Origin: Nitrosomonas sp.
Lineage (GTDB): Bacteria > Pseudomonadota > Gammaproteobacteria > Burkholderiales > Nitrosomonadaceae
Assembly (NCBI RefSeq): GCF_019752095.1
Contig: NZ_JAIEMO010000025.1
Location: 62,001-126,000, forward strand
DNA length: 64,000 bases
Reading direction: 5' to 3'
In this document: positions 9,093 to 18,560 of the stretch, piece after piece
Layout: each line of letters opens with the position of its first letter
How positions within the stretch are numbered: the stretch's first letter is position 1
Position numbers and translations under genes: made by a program
Notes under the pieces: model-generated
Database searches by the model: none
Told to the model about the DNA's origin: nothing
Seen by the model: only the letters and a program-made list of their open reading frames with translations

Positions 9093-9956
9093 TCAATCTC
9101 GCAACGTTATCCAGCTTTGCCAAGGTAATTTTTTTAGATTAAGCTGACGCAATAATTCGTTCATATCATTAGCCAATTCTTCTTGCAAATGTTTTCGTGT
9201 ATCTTCACGCATCGGTGGAACAACTTGTCGCAATTCAATTTGATTATGATTTCGACGTAAATTGCGGACTAAATCATTATTCTTAACTGCTTCGACAATT
9301 CTCTTTCCACCCACATATCGGCCAATTTTCCCAAATTGTTTAAGCAACTGATCCAATTTGGCATTTTTAACAACAATACTTTCATTCACTTTTTTCTCTA
9401 GAAACCAGGATTGATGATCCTCATTAATCCCTAAGAAACGATATAAATTACGTGCTTGTATCTTAGGATTATCACGAATATCTTCTTGAAAAATGACCGA
9501 TACTTGTTTTTCTGGGAAGATTTCCAGCCAACGAGCGAGGTGCTTAGCATAGCGAGACTGTTCTACATACATTGGATTATTGGCTAGCCCATCTTCGAAA
9601 CTTAACTTCTGCCCGGAAAAATATCCTTGTCTTACAACGTGTAAATGGTTGGAGTAGGCACGCTCGATTGGGTCTCGCAGCAATAGTACGATCCGCATTC
9701 CTGAATTGTATAGAAAAACACGACTAGGTGTATCGCTATCAGCAAAATACGAAGGTGAAATCTCTCCTTTGGCACTTACCGCACTGGCATCCCCTACTTG
9801 TTTTTCGTACCACTGATAACCACGACCATAATAAGTTGAGAAAAAATCGCTTTCCTTGCCTTGATATATCGCCACTTCCGGATGATCTGACAAAACACGA
9901 TGCACCCATGTAGATGCACATTTCTGTGCACCAACACCTATAAAATTGATTTTCAT
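9093..9956 (-). CDS. PAPS-dependent sulfotransferase
   Basis: A 287-residue sulfotransferase. The 5'-phosphosulfate loop is GVGAQKCASTWVHRVL at residues 7-22. The 3'-phosphate site is LLLRDPIERAYSNHLH. GKESDFFSTYYGRG and KGEISPSYFADSD correspond to the substrate-facing segments of the heparan N-sulfotransferase-like group. It lies 42 bases downstream of another sulfotransferase gene, so the two are probably co-transcribed. Acceptor and position of sulfation are unknown. The presence of distinct paralogues rather than copies suggests different acceptor sites. Confidence 0.86.
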   Translation of the reverse strand: MKINFIGVGAQKCASTWVHRVLSDHPEVAIYQGKESDFFSTYYGRGYQWYEKQVGDASAVSAKGEISPSYFADSDTPSRVFLYNSGMRIVLLLRDPIERAYSNHLHVVRQGYFSGQKLSFEDGLANNPMYVEQSRYAKHLARWLEIFPEKQVSVIFQEDIRDNPKIQARNLYRFLGINEDHQSWFLEKKVNESIVVKNAKLDQLLKQFGKIGRYVGGKRIVEAVKNNDLVRNLRRNHNQIELRQVVPPMREDTRKHLQEELANDMNELLRQLNLKKLPWQSWITLRD

Positions 9957-9998
9957 ATTTAATTTATTTTAAGAAATAAAACGACATCGATATGCCAA

Positions 9999-10718
9999 TC
10001 AATGATCAAATGAATAACCAAACAACTCAATATCGCGCGAATATAACTTAGCCACGATCTCCGCGCTAGCATCATTGTAATAGCTGCGATAATCTCCTTT
10101 CAGGCTATGATTTATTTTTACTAAATTAGTCGCTACTCCCAGTCTTTCGGCTAATACTTCAAAATCGCTCTCCAAGGCTTCGAATCTACCAATAAAATCT
10201 ACATCGACTTGGCCATTCTTTCCGACTACATATTCCCACTGTGGAATAAAATGCAAAACGCGGTAAATGTCAGAAGATGTCAATCCATGCATAATAAAGT
10301 TCTGGAAACTATCAAACTTATCCAGATATTCACGTGCCCATTCTTTATCCTGCTCAGTTAAGCCTCCCTTCTTTAAAAAAACGTAAGCAGATACTAATCG
10401 ATCCCAAGGATTGCGCACAAAAGCAAACTTAAAATAATTTTTATAACATTCTGCTCCAAATATCACTTGATAAGTTCGTGCTGTAAGGTGCCCCCCACCT
10501 AAACAGCCAAAGAATGCTTGACAAACTGATATGCCGGCAGTTTTGGGAATATGTATAAAAATACATTGCAAGTCATCATACGGTTTTAAGGAATAACCAT
10601 CACTATTTACCTGCTGCCTTAGCGCTTTGTATTGTCTCCGTCGAGTATATCCTTTAATATCTTGGCGCACCCCGAAAGGAATTATTTCTCCATAAACCTC
10701 TTTGAGCCATCCTTGCAT
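9999..10718 (-). CDS. Sulfotransferase family 2 (carbohydrate sulfotransferase-like)
   Basis: A 239-residue protein with the hallmarks of the Sulfotransfer_2 group (chondroitin/HNK-1-type carbohydrate sulfotransferases): CIFIHIPKTAGISVCQAFFG as the 5'-phosphosulfate loop and FKFAFVRNPWDRLVSAY as the 3'-phosphate motif. This subfamily differs clearly from the other three sulfotransferases of the locus and in animals acts on sugar hydroxyls. It is immediately upstream of the sulfotransferase at 9093-9956. Its start is supported by a short N-terminus before the first conserved strand. Function on the exopolysaccharide is inferred from position. Confidence 0.85.
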   Translation of the reverse strand: MQGWLKEVYGEIIPFGVRQDIKGYTRRRQYKALRQQVNSDGYSLKPYDDLQCIFIHIPKTAGISVCQAFFGCLGGGHLTARTYQVIFGAECYKNYFKFAFVRNPWDRLVSAYVFLKKGGLTEQDKEWAREYLDKFDSFQNFIMHGLTSSDIYRVLHFIPQWEYVVGKNGQVDVDFIGRFEALESDFEVLAERLGVATNLVKINHSLKGDYRSYYNDASAEIVAKLYSRDIELFGYSFDH

Positions 10719-10940
10719 CAGATTTCCTTGAAAATTATTATAAAAAATATTTTTTATAAAACATAACTCTAATCATAATATTTTTTCAGCATATGGCACT
10801 TATAATCTCTTGCCCTATGCACGCTCTGGTAATCTCTCATTCGATTCATTAATAGCTTATGATTAAGTTGAATGAATCAGGGTAATCACATCTCGCGCGC
10901 AGACCTTTATCAGTCCCCTGGCAATAACTCAAGAATCACC

Positions 10941-12446
10941 TCATTTATTTAAGAATCTCGACCAGTAAGCCGCCTGACCTAACATCAGCATCATAAGAAA
11001 CTGAATCGGGTTCGAGTACAAATGAAAGTTCTTATAGGGCATTGTTAGAATCAATAAGAATAGTCCTACAGCGCCTATCCTCAAAAAAATACGATGAATT
11101 TCTGGAATAACATCATGGCTAGCGGCACGTTCCGAAGCTTTGGCTCCTAATAGTAATATGAAGAAGAAAGCCAAATGTCCCAAAATACCTATCTCCCATA
11201 ATAATATGAGGGATGAAGATGTATTTATCTTATAGGGGAAACGACCCACTAATTCTCCTGTTCCGATTCTACTTTCATAAGTTGCTCCCATACCGTAACC
11301 AAATAAACTGTGTTGCAAATCACCACTACCGACGTTAATATTCCACCAATTTAGTAAAAGATTTACACGCCCCAATTCACGACCATCATATGTCTCCGTC
11401 TCAGGATCTAAGGCTCTCATCACTCGATCATAAGTTGAAGTAACTTGATTTTTTTTGAATGTATGCGTTGAGACGTCTCCATAGTGAAGTTTCTCATAAA
11501 ATGCAAATAGCGCCCCGACTAACAGAACAGCGCCTATCATAACAACAATAAACTCAACAGGTCGCTTCAGCAGCTCTTTACGATAATACAGGCCTATAAC
11601 AACTGGAAGTAGTATGACGGCTGCTTTAACTTCTGCCAAACCAAGCGTAAAAAGCCCGAACAATACAACTAAAGCCACCTTTAAACCAGTAAGTTTTCCT
11701 TCACGCCATAATGCAATCGCGGTTAACATCGCAATCAACAACATAATGGCCATTGCAGCGCTATCCCCTCCGCCCTCTATAACACCATGAAATGTGCCTA
11801 TCACAGCATCCCACGGTGACGTCCGCGCACTACTTGGAACTACAAAAAAATATTGATAAATCGCCATCGGGAACTGTAAAATCGCCACAATCATGAGAGC
11901 TTTCCACAATTGCATTATCATTTTCTCAGATATTAAGCCAAACATGATAACCAGCATTAATGGCCACATGAGAAGATAATACCGTGATGCATTTATAATT
12001 TCAGAAAAATAAGGTCGATCAATCACAGTAGAAAAAAGCACCAGTACAATTAAGATCATGGGGCCCCAAAGATCACCAGAGAATGAAACTGATTTTATAC
12101 CTGTTCTAGCACGTAACAAATGAAGCAACACTGGTAATAACAATGCTGCACTCACCAAAACTGTAAACCATTGAAGCTGTGAAAAACGGAGAAAATAGGC
12201 ACTTGGTCCAGTGACCAGAAATGCCCCCAAAAATAATATCCAAACTGTCCAAGCCACCGGTGCAGCAAGAATAAAAAAAACACCAAATAAAGCCAACAGA
12301 GGAACCAGAAGAATTAAGTTTCCAGATGCGGCAAGTATGCCACTAAGAATTGATAAAATCAGTACACTAAATAGCAACAAGACAAAAGTTAGCGTCTTGG
12401 AATTTAGATTATTATTAAAAAGTCTGGATGATATTTCTGCTTTCAT
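10941..12446 (-). CDS. O-antigen ligase/polymerase-like (Wzy-type) membrane protein
   Basis: A 501-residue membrane protein with about 11-12 hydrophobic helices and a large hydrophilic loop in its second half (around VSTHTFKKNQVTSTYDRVM to LFGYGMGATYESRIG). That layout, with the FGYGMG-type motif after the loop, is the pattern of the Wzy/WaaL O-antigen polymerase and ligase superfamily. It would polymerise flipped repeat units at the periplasmic face. It lies between the exosortase genes and the sulfotransferases on the same strand. Sequence alone does not separate polymerase from ligase. Confidence 0.75.
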   Translation of the reverse strand: MKAEISSRLFNNNLNSKTLTFVLLLFSVLILSILSGILAASGNLILLVPLLALFGVFFILAAPVAWTVWILFLGAFLVTGPSAYFLRFSQLQWFTVLVSAALLLPVLLHLLRARTGIKSVSFSGDLWGPMILIVLVLFSTVIDRPYFSEIINASRYYLLMWPLMLVIMFGLISEKMIMQLWKALMIVAILQFPMAIYQYFFVVPSSARTSPWDAVIGTFHGVIEGGGDSAAMAIMLLIAMLTAIALWREGKLTGLKVALVVLFGLFTLGLAEVKAAVILLPVVIGLYYRKELLKRPVEFIVVMIGAVLLVGALFAFYEKLHYGDVSTHTFKKNQVTSTYDRVMRALDPETETYDGRELGRVNLLLNWWNINVGSGDLQHSLFGYGMGATYESRIGTGELVGRFPYKINTSSSLILLWEIGILGHLAFFFILLLGAKASERAASHDVIPEIHRIFLRIGAVGLFLLILTMPYKNFHLYSNPIQFLMMLMLGQAAYWSRFLNK

Positions 12447-12626
12447 AATAAAACAAGGTCTACTTAAATCTCACTTAATTTTGTTGTATACATGAAAGCT
12501 TGACCAAACTCATGTGCTCACTATTATTGCTCGCTGGATTTGTATTTCCTATTTTAAAGATTATGGATCCATAGACCAATACCGACCATGCCTCCAGTAT
12601 CCCTACCAGCATACATAGATATACTA

Positions 12627-13313
12627 CTATGCCTGGAAAGTACCTATTAACCTTACTCGTTCATTAACATTAACAGCTAAAAGTAGATCTTGAATAAAGA
12701 TAGCTTGAAGTTGATAAGCCACGTCATTATCATTATCTATAGAAGAAATTCTCACCAAAATACCGTCTGGAATATTTCCTGTCAAACCATAACGCAATTG
12801 TTGCAACTTTTGATCAAATCCTGGTAAAACAGCTTTATTGCCAACTGTAACCCAATATGTAATTGGCTCATTTCGATTACCTTTGATAGCCAGTAAACGC
12901 TTAATCGGTAATTTTCCATATTGAGTAAGTAACTCTCCAGGAAAAATCTTCTTTATCTCGAAACCCTGAGCGTAGTAACATACTTCAGGCTTATGTACCG
13001 ACAGATTGTCACTCTGATCTCCCCCGTAAGCCACTGAAAGCATAATGCGCTCACCTTGGGAATTAACATAAGTTCTGGCTAGTGTTTGGTTATAAATTTT
13101 GTCCAGATTAGCTTGAGTTTCAGCGTCTACTTGTAATGGAACAATTGTTCTGTCGATTTGCCAATCTCCAAACTTGTCAGGAATCATCGTTTCAAGATTG
13201 ATCTTTTCCTGTTGATCAGCAATTTTCTCGGTGGGGGTAAAGGCCATTGTTAAAGCACCTGATGACACCATCAACACTCCAATTAATATATTAATTATTA
13301 GAGATTTATTCAT
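12627..13313 (-). CDS. epsI: Exosortase-associated protein EpsI
   Basis: An EpsI-type protein of about 228 residues. The ATG at 13313 is chosen because an AAGGAG box lies seven bases upstream; the ATG at 13319 is too close to that box. There is one N-terminal membrane segment followed by a periplasmic domain. The signature HKPEVCYYAQGFEI matches the conserved histidine, glutamate and cysteine of the EpsI family. EpsI proteins accompany exosortases and exist fused to some of them. Their exact role in exopolysaccharide or PEP-CTERM processing is not settled. The gene follows xrtB by about 115 bases. Confidence 0.88.
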   Translation of the reverse strand: MNKSLIINILIGVLMVSSGALTMAFTPTEKIADQQEKINLETMIPDKFGDWQIDRTIVPLQVDAETQANLDKIYNQTLARTYVNSQGERIMLSVAYGGDQSDNLSVHKPEVCYYAQGFEIKKIFPGELLTQYGKLPIKRLLAIKGNRNEPITYWVTVGNKAVLPGFDQKLQQLRYGLTGNIPDGILVRISSIDNDNDVAYQLQAIFIQDLLLAVNVNERVRLIGTFQA

Positions 13314-13428
13314 TAACATTCTCCTTTTTTACTGATAGTACTAAAGAAATGTTGATTTATAAAGTTATTCTTGAACATTTTAATTCACATCTCTACAAGA
13401 TACTAGAAAAAATATAATCAATTAATAA

Positions 13429-14319
13429 TTAGATATTATTTATTGGTTTAACAATATTGACATGCTGTGCTCGCGTAAAATACTGCAACAATCCGTCTAC
13501 TCCAAGAATCAGTACTAATGCACTAATAAATAAAACCATGCCAGCAAACCCATGAAGGAACCCTTGTCCCGCAGCGTCACCATAGTGGTAAGTAATCAAA
13601 GTAAGCACCATAACGCGAATAACGTTAGCAGTAAAAGAAATTGGTATTATAAGAATAGCCAATGCTACGTTCCGAAAAACTGAAGTATGATTGACAAGAT
13701 TCAAATAAAACAAACCTAATGCCTCCAAAGTTAGCAATGTCTGTAGTCCCGCACATGCATCAGCCACAAGAAGTTGATATTGACCAATTTGCAAAATCAC
13801 ACCATTCCTCGCGATAGGATAATTTGCCCAAAACAAAATATTCTCCGCCACATACGAAACTGCCATCTTCATTGGCATAGTAAAAAAGCTAACTATTGCA
13901 CCTGGCAACGGAATCATAAATAACAAAAAAAACAACGGAAACCACATAATTTTTAGCGCAATATATCCACGCTTAATAAGTAATATCGCTGCTAGAACCA
14001 GAATAAAAGAACCAATCTCTAATATTAATATCTGTTGAGAACCTCCAATAATGTAAAAAGTTAGAGCGATAATAAGAATGACCCACCCGAAGGCTGAAGT
14101 TGATTGGGCGTCACTTTCTTTAATCATTATTTTCCATTTTCGGAATATAAGCCACATTGAAAGTATCAAAATAATTGGCCCGTGAGCCTGCTCTTCATTT
14201 GTCCATATCCCATTTGCCAAACCATAAAAAGTAGGGATATACAAGGCCAATACGCCTAAAATGATAGGCCACCAGTTTAGTATCTCTGGTTTAGAACTAC
14301 TTAATTGATATGAAGGCAT
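13429..14319 (-). CDS. xrtB: Exosortase (XrtB type)
   Basis: A 296-residue polytopic inner-membrane protein of the exosortase family. The presumed catalytic triad can be seen: Cys189 in VADACAGLQTL, Arg235 in FTANVIRVM and His256 in GQGFLHGFAG. Exosortases are thought to cleave and anchor or sort proteins with a C-terminal PEP-CTERM signal at the cell envelope. The flanking epsD-epsE-epsF-epsG and epsI genes fit the XrtB (EpsH) arrangement known from Methylobacillus and nitrosomonads. No PEP-CTERM substrate gene lies in this window. It is 15 bases downstream of epsG. Confidence 0.9.
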   Translation of the reverse strand: MPSYQLSSSKPEILNWWPIILGVLALYIPTFYGLANGIWTNEEQAHGPIILILSMWLIFRKWKIMIKESDAQSTSAFGWVILIIALTFYIIGGSQQILILEIGSFILVLAAILLIKRGYIALKIMWFPLFFLLFMIPLPGAIVSFFTMPMKMAVSYVAENILFWANYPIARNGVILQIGQYQLLVADACAGLQTLLTLEALGLFYLNLVNHTSVFRNVALAILIIPISFTANVIRVMVLTLITYHYGDAAGQGFLHGFAGMVLFISALVLILGVDGLLQYFTRAQHVNIVKPINNI

Positions 14320-14334
14320 GATTAAATTTATCTA

Positions 14335-15240
14335 CTAAAAATCAATTAGCACTGAGCCTACAATCTCAGCACCACTATATTTTAGTTGTTCACTCATAGC
14401 GTTGATATCAGTTAAGCGAGTATTGTTCTTGTGTGCAACTATGAGTGCTCCATCGGTGCGAGCAGCAATAGCAAGTGCATCAACTCCATTAGAAAATGCT
14501 AAGGTATCATAAAGAATAACATCGTACTGACTCGCAAGTTGATCATTCATTTCGTCGAATGAAGAACGATTAAGGAGTTCCAAAGGATTTGGTGGCAGCG
14601 TGCCCGCAGGCAACACCGAGAGATCAACAAATGAATCTATTTTAGCAATGACCTCAGACACATTAGCGCGAGTAACAAGCACATCAGACAAGCCTTGTTT
14701 ATTTTTCAAATTAAAAATCTCATGCTGCTGCGGGCAACGTAAGTTGGCATCGATTAACAATGTTCGCTCACCAAGTTGAGAAAACACTACTGCAAGATTC
14801 GCAGTAAAAAGACTTGCCCCTTCATTCGGGTTACAACTAATTATTGCTAGTGCTTTACGTTCAGAAGTAAACCAACGTAGCATTAATTGGCTTCTTACTG
14901 CGCGAAAAACCTCAACCTGAGTGCCAAATGGTTGATATGCAACCACCAATTCCGGCGGATGATTTCCTTGTCCAGGTAATAAATACGGATAATCGAATTG
15001 TTGTGCCAATACTAACTGAATATCTGCTTCAGTAATTAGGCCTAACTTTATTGCCGCATCACCAAAGCGCAAACCACTTTCTTTCTGCAATCGTAATATA
15101 CGCTCAGCCTCAACAGGCGTAATTTTCCCCATATCCAACAAAATGTGCCCGATACTAAACTTACGTACAGCAGACGCGTTTGTAGTGATAGAGCCGGAAC
15201 CGCTCAGCTTCTCTGTTTCTAAAGAATCTGGAATGTTCAT
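14335..15240 (-). CDS. epsG: EpsG, BY-kinase-like chain-length protein with altered Walker A
   Basis: About 301 residues from the ATG at 15240, chosen for its AAAGGAAAG ribosome binding site. An upstream ATG at 15273 would overlap the epsF stop by 4 bases. The N-terminal third resembles the MshEN/GspE N-terminal fold (IGHILLDMGKITPVEAERIL and GLITEADIQLVLAQQF), as in other EpsG proteins. The C-terminal part is a MinD/BY-kinase domain with Walker A' LLIDANLR (161-168) and Walker B-like YDVILYDT. The P-loop reads CNPNEGASLF (136-145) and has no lysine or arginine before Ser. There is no C-terminal tyrosine cluster. It probably partners EpsF in chain-length control; catalytic activity is doubtful. 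Confidence 0.85.
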   Translation of the reverse strand: MNIPDSLETEKLSGSGSITTNASAVRKFSIGHILLDMGKITPVEAERILRLQKESGLRFGDAAIKLGLITEADIQLVLAQQFDYPYLLPGQGNHPPELVVAYQPFGTQVEVFRAVRSQLMLRWFTSERKALAIISCNPNEGASLFTANLAVVFSQLGERTLLIDANLRCPQQHEIFNLKNKQGLSDVLVTRANVSEVIAKIDSFVDLSVLPAGTLPPNPLELLNRSSFDEMNDQLASQYDVILYDTLAFSNGVDALAIAARTDGALIVAHKNNTRLTDINAMSEQLKYSGAEIVGSVLIDF

Positions 15241-15269
15241 TTTCTTTCCTTTAAAACTTTCTGAGTCTT

Positions 15270-16634
15270 TCATCGTAGCAATCGAGGCAATGCTAATTGT
15301 AAGCGTCTTTGTTTTGGAATGCCCCGTTTTATAATGCCAAGCACAGGAGCATGGAGCACATCTATCAAATCCTCTGCTGAGCGCACACGACGATCAATCA
15401 TCTCTGCAAGTAATCCAGCCCCTACCCCCAACAAAGTTCCCAAAAATGCTGAAAGAACTAAATTGAGTAGTAACTTAGGGCTATCTGGCTTATCCGGAAT
15501 TTTTGCTGTATCAAGTATAGAAACACTTGATAAGTTAGATTGTCCCTCAAGAGTCGTTTGATTTAAACGTTGCATTGCACTGTTATATGCTTGTTGCGCA
15601 CCTTCCACGTCTCTTTCAAGAATTTGAAGCTCATCTCTCGAACGATTCAATGTTAGTATTTTTGTTTTCTGCTCTTCAAGAGCCTTGCTAATCTCGGCCT
15701 CCTGATTAACAGCGCTTCTATCAGTAAAACTTATGTGCCTACTAAGCTCAGATCTAAGTTTGTCAACTTCTGCTTTTGCTCCAATGTAACTGGGATGATT
15801 CTTTCCCAATTTTTGAGAAATATCAGAGAACCTTGATTCGGCTTGCGATAAATTTATTTTAAGATTGTTAATGACCGCATTTCTAGTAATACTAAGTCCT
15901 CCGCTTTCCCGGTTAGTGCCGTCTAACTTTGAATCCGCGCCAATCAAATCCGCTTGCGCTGCCACCAATTGACTGGCAAGATCATTCAAGCGCTTTGTTT
16001 CAATATCAAGTCGATAATCCGCATCAACAATTCCTTCTGAATGTTGATATTGAGATAGTTTCTTTTGTGCAATTTCTAATCTGTCACGTAATACATTCAA
16101 ATGATCAGTAAAAAAAGATGCTGCCTTTTGCGAAGGTTCAACGGTAAGGCGTATGCTTATTTCTTGATATGCATTTGCAAAAGCATTAGCAATAACGGAA
16201 GTAAAAGCAGGGTCTGTACCTTTAAAACTGATACGAATCACACTACTATCACGCGAAGTTTCGATTTCCAGATTTTTAAGTAGCAAAGCAGCCAACCATT
16301 CACGTATCCCCAAGGAAGAATTACTTTGTTTATGCTGGCTTACAACAGCTTCATTTTGATCAAGTCGCAGTTGATCAACCACCATCAATGCAGTTCTTGA
16401 ACTTTTTATAATGTCCAATTGTGTAGCCATGTAACCTGTAATTTGCTGGGATGACATTATCAATCCTGTCACAGGATCTGCCCCTTTATCGGTAAGCACC
16501 ATTACAGCTGTTGACTTGTAGCTCTTTGACATTAACAAGCTAACCAATAAAGTAGTTGACATCGTCACAACAAGTGTCAAGAGTATCAGTTTATGGCGCG
16601 CTAATATAATAAGAAAAAATCGAGAAAAATCCAT
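15270..16634 (-). CDS. epsF: EpsF, Wzz-type chain-length determinant
   Basis: About 454 residues from the ATG at 16634, with AGGA nine bases upstream; a GTG two codons earlier is the alternative. An N-terminal membrane helix (residues ~13-33) and a C-terminal one (around LLNLVLSAFLGTLLGVGAGLL) flank a large periplasmic region. That region contains long helical, coiled-coil-prone stretches rich in K/E/Q/L, as in polysaccharide co-polymerases. The proline-rich DTAKIPDKPDSPKLLL just before the second helix is the conserved Wzz motif. The C-terminal cytoplasmic tail is short. It should set polymer length together with EpsG. Confidence 0.9.
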   Translation of the reverse strand: MDFSRFFLIILARHKLILLTLVVTMSTTLLVSLLMSKSYKSTAVMVLTDKGADPVTGLIMSSQQITGYMATQLDIIKSSRTALMVVDQLRLDQNEAVVSQHKQSNSSLGIREWLAALLLKNLEIETSRDSSVIRISFKGTDPAFTSVIANAFANAYQEISIRLTVEPSQKAASFFTDHLNVLRDRLEIAQKKLSQYQHSEGIVDADYRLDIETKRLNDLASQLVAAQADLIGADSKLDGTNRESGGLSITRNAVINNLKINLSQAESRFSDISQKLGKNHPSYIGAKAEVDKLRSELSRHISFTDRSAVNQEAEISKALEEQKTKILTLNRSRDELQILERDVEGAQQAYNSAMQRLNQTTLEGQSNLSSVSILDTAKIPDKPDSPKLLLNLVLSAFLGTLLGVGAGLLAEMIDRRVRSAEDLIDVLHAPVLGIIKRGIPKQRRLQLALPRLLR

Positions 16635-16712
16635 ACGCACAATCCTATTTTGAACCTTATTAAGTTACACTATTTACTTCATAGGTTAAATCGAGAAACT
16701 CTAGATCAGATA

Positions 16713-17528
16713 TCAGAACAGACTTTCTTTGATATAAATTACGTCGTCAGGCTCCACTAAATCACTAGATTTAATAGGTAATATCTGTAGATTTCCCGCT
16801 CCGTCGCGGCGCTGAATCCGTAAACCACGCTCAGTACCTCGTGTAGTTAATCCACCGCCCACCGACAACGCCTGCATGACCGTCATGTTGCGCTCAAGCT
16901 TATATACTCCAGCACGTTGTACTTCACCATAGATATAAAAACGAGACGCTCTTTCAACATAGATTAGATCATCGCTTCTTATGTTCAAATCACGAGTTAA
17001 ATTACCAGAACGAATCATCTCCAAAACATCAATTACTTCTTTAACATATTGGTTACCATTCGAACGAATCAGGGTAATCTGATCGGCCCCATCAGGAACA
17101 ATCCCTCCCGCCATAGCCAGAATTTCGGTCAATCTGCGCTTACCTTCGATTGGATATCGCCCTTGGTTACGCACATAACCAAGCACAGATACCATTTGAC
17201 TTTGTAACGAAGCGGTAATGATATTTACTTGTGGTTTACGTAAAATATCTTTACTCTCCAGCAGATTAACTATCTTCCTTTCCGCTTCAGAAGGTGTTAG
17301 TCCATCAATAAATATTTCGCCCAGCAATGGAAAAGTTATGTTTCCAGCCTCACTTACTTTTGCCTCAGTTGTCATGTCCGGCTGACCAAATACAAATATT
17401 TTTAATGTGTCCCCTGGCCCCAAAGCACTTTCTTTTCTCTCTCCGGCTGCTGCATTAGCGACACCAATCATCGAAAGTAGTGCCAAAACCATAATCAATA
17501 ACTGCCCTTTCTTCATAATATTTTCCAT
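16713..17528 (-). CDS. epsE: EpsE, polysaccharide export outer-membrane protein
   Basis: A 271-residue Wza-like protein. A signal peptide (hydrophobic core LLIMVLALLSMIGVANA) is followed by the Poly_export motif ALGPGDTLKIFVFGQPDMTTE and FPLLGEIFIDGLTPSEAERKI. Two SLBB repeats follow (SVLGYVRNQGRYPI and YIYGEVQRAGVYKL). No lipobox cysteine is visible, unlike E. coli Wza. Such proteins form the periplasmic and outer-membrane channel for capsular or exopolysaccharide. It is placed between epsD and epsF, as in other XrtB loci. Confidence 0.92.
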   Translation of the reverse strand: MENIMKKGQLLIMVLALLSMIGVANAAAGERKESALGPGDTLKIFVFGQPDMTTEAKVSEAGNITFPLLGEIFIDGLTPSEAERKIVNLLESKDILRKPQVNIITASLQSQMVSVLGYVRNQGRYPIEGKRRLTEILAMAGGIVPDGADQITLIRSNGNQYVKEVIDVLEMIRSGNLTRDLNIRSDDLIYVERASRFYIYGEVQRAGVYKLERNMTVMQALSVGGGLTTRGTERGLRIQRRDGAGNLQILPIKSSDLVEPDDVIYIKESLF

Positions 17529-17591
17529 TTACCTATATCCTTAATTTATCCTATGTCAAATAGATTAAATATATCTTCAGCATAAATATGC

Positions 17592-18560
17592 TTATTTTAA
17601 CCCTGAAATACCACGTTCAATTGCTCCTTCAGAAACTGCTGCAGATGGATTGTCGTTGCTATCCAAAGTTTCAAGAGAAATTATGGGTAACTGATCACCT
17701 GATTTCTCTATATTAGGTTCTGGTGCTTCTTTCGCATTTAGATATTCGATTTTTGCCGAAGCGCGTAAACGCGCAATTTCAGCGTCTGTTTCTTCTTTAT
17801 ATTTTTGATTGATCAAGAATCTTTCAATCTGTGGTGCCGCAGCAGTTTCTGAAACTGAATTATCTTTAATCGCATTGACTGAAATCAACACACTTTTTTC
17901 TTGCTCATTAATAATAAAAATAGTGTCTTTGCTTTTCTCACGTAACATTGATACTAACTGCAGCGGAAGATCAGCACTACTTCGTGTTGCCAGGCTACGA
18001 AAATATTGGATTTTATTTTTATCAAGCCAACTTACAACCTCGTCTACAGACTTTGCTGCATCTATTATTTTCTTCAGTTCTTCACTAACATTCTTAGTTG
18101 CTACTCGCACAGTAGTTAAATCAAACTGTTTTCGCTGTGCAAACAGCTCTGGGTTTTTCTGATAATAATCTTCAATCTCAGCTTTAGTTGGTTTTGCAAT
18201 CTTGCTAATAATTCCTTGTAAATATGCTTGTGCAATCACTTGAGCATTTGCACGCTCACGTGCCTGCATCACGTCAGGTGTGCGATCAAGTTTATTTCTT
18301 ATGGCTTCATCTACGACCAACTGACGAGCAATCAGTGATTCCAATAATTTCTCGCTAGCGGCCTCATACTGATCAGCGCGGATACTACTTCGCCTAATTT
18401 CATCGTTAAGTTGAAGCATTGTAATCTCGGAACCATTAACACTAACTATTGATTGCCCAGATTTTTTTGCTTTAGGCTCTTTATCGCAAGCAGTAAGAGC
18501 GAAAACGTTAATAAGCGCCAACCCTATTATCGAAATCATCCTTATATGTGCTACTGCCAT
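17592..18560 (-). CDS. epsD: EpsD family peptidyl-prolyl isomerase lipoprotein
   Basis: 322 residues from the ATG at 18560. This start is supported by a GGGGAAAA box and gives a proper lipoprotein signal; the frame is open to 18662 but the extra residues spoil the signal. The lipobox is ALTAC, so the protein is likely lipid-anchored facing the periplasm. A SurA/PpiC-like helical N-domain (SIVSVNGSEITMLQLNDEI) is followed by a parvulin-type region. The family (EpsD) assists the exopolysaccharide export machinery, perhaps folding EpsE. It is the first gene of the eps operon, preceded by a 702-base spacer. Confidence 0.87.
   Translation of the reverse strand: MAVAHIRMISIIGLALINVFALTACDKEPKAKKSGQSIVSVNGSEITMLQLNDEIRRSSIRADQYEAASEKLLESLIARQLVVDEAIRNKLDRTPDVMQARERANAQVIAQAYLQGIISKIAKPTKAEIEDYYQKNPELFAQRKQFDLTTVRVATKNVSEELKKIIDAAKSVDEVVSWLDKNKIQYFRSLATRSSADLPLQLVSMLREKSKDTIFIINEQEKSVLISVNAIKDNSVSETAAAPQIERFLINQKYKEETDAEIARLRASAKIEYLNAKEAPEPNIEKSGDQLPIISLETLDSNDNPSAAVSEGAIERGISGLK

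Noticed and set aside
17809..18162. 117-codon frame antisense to epsD
   Set aside because: Low-complexity shadow frame of a convincing gene.
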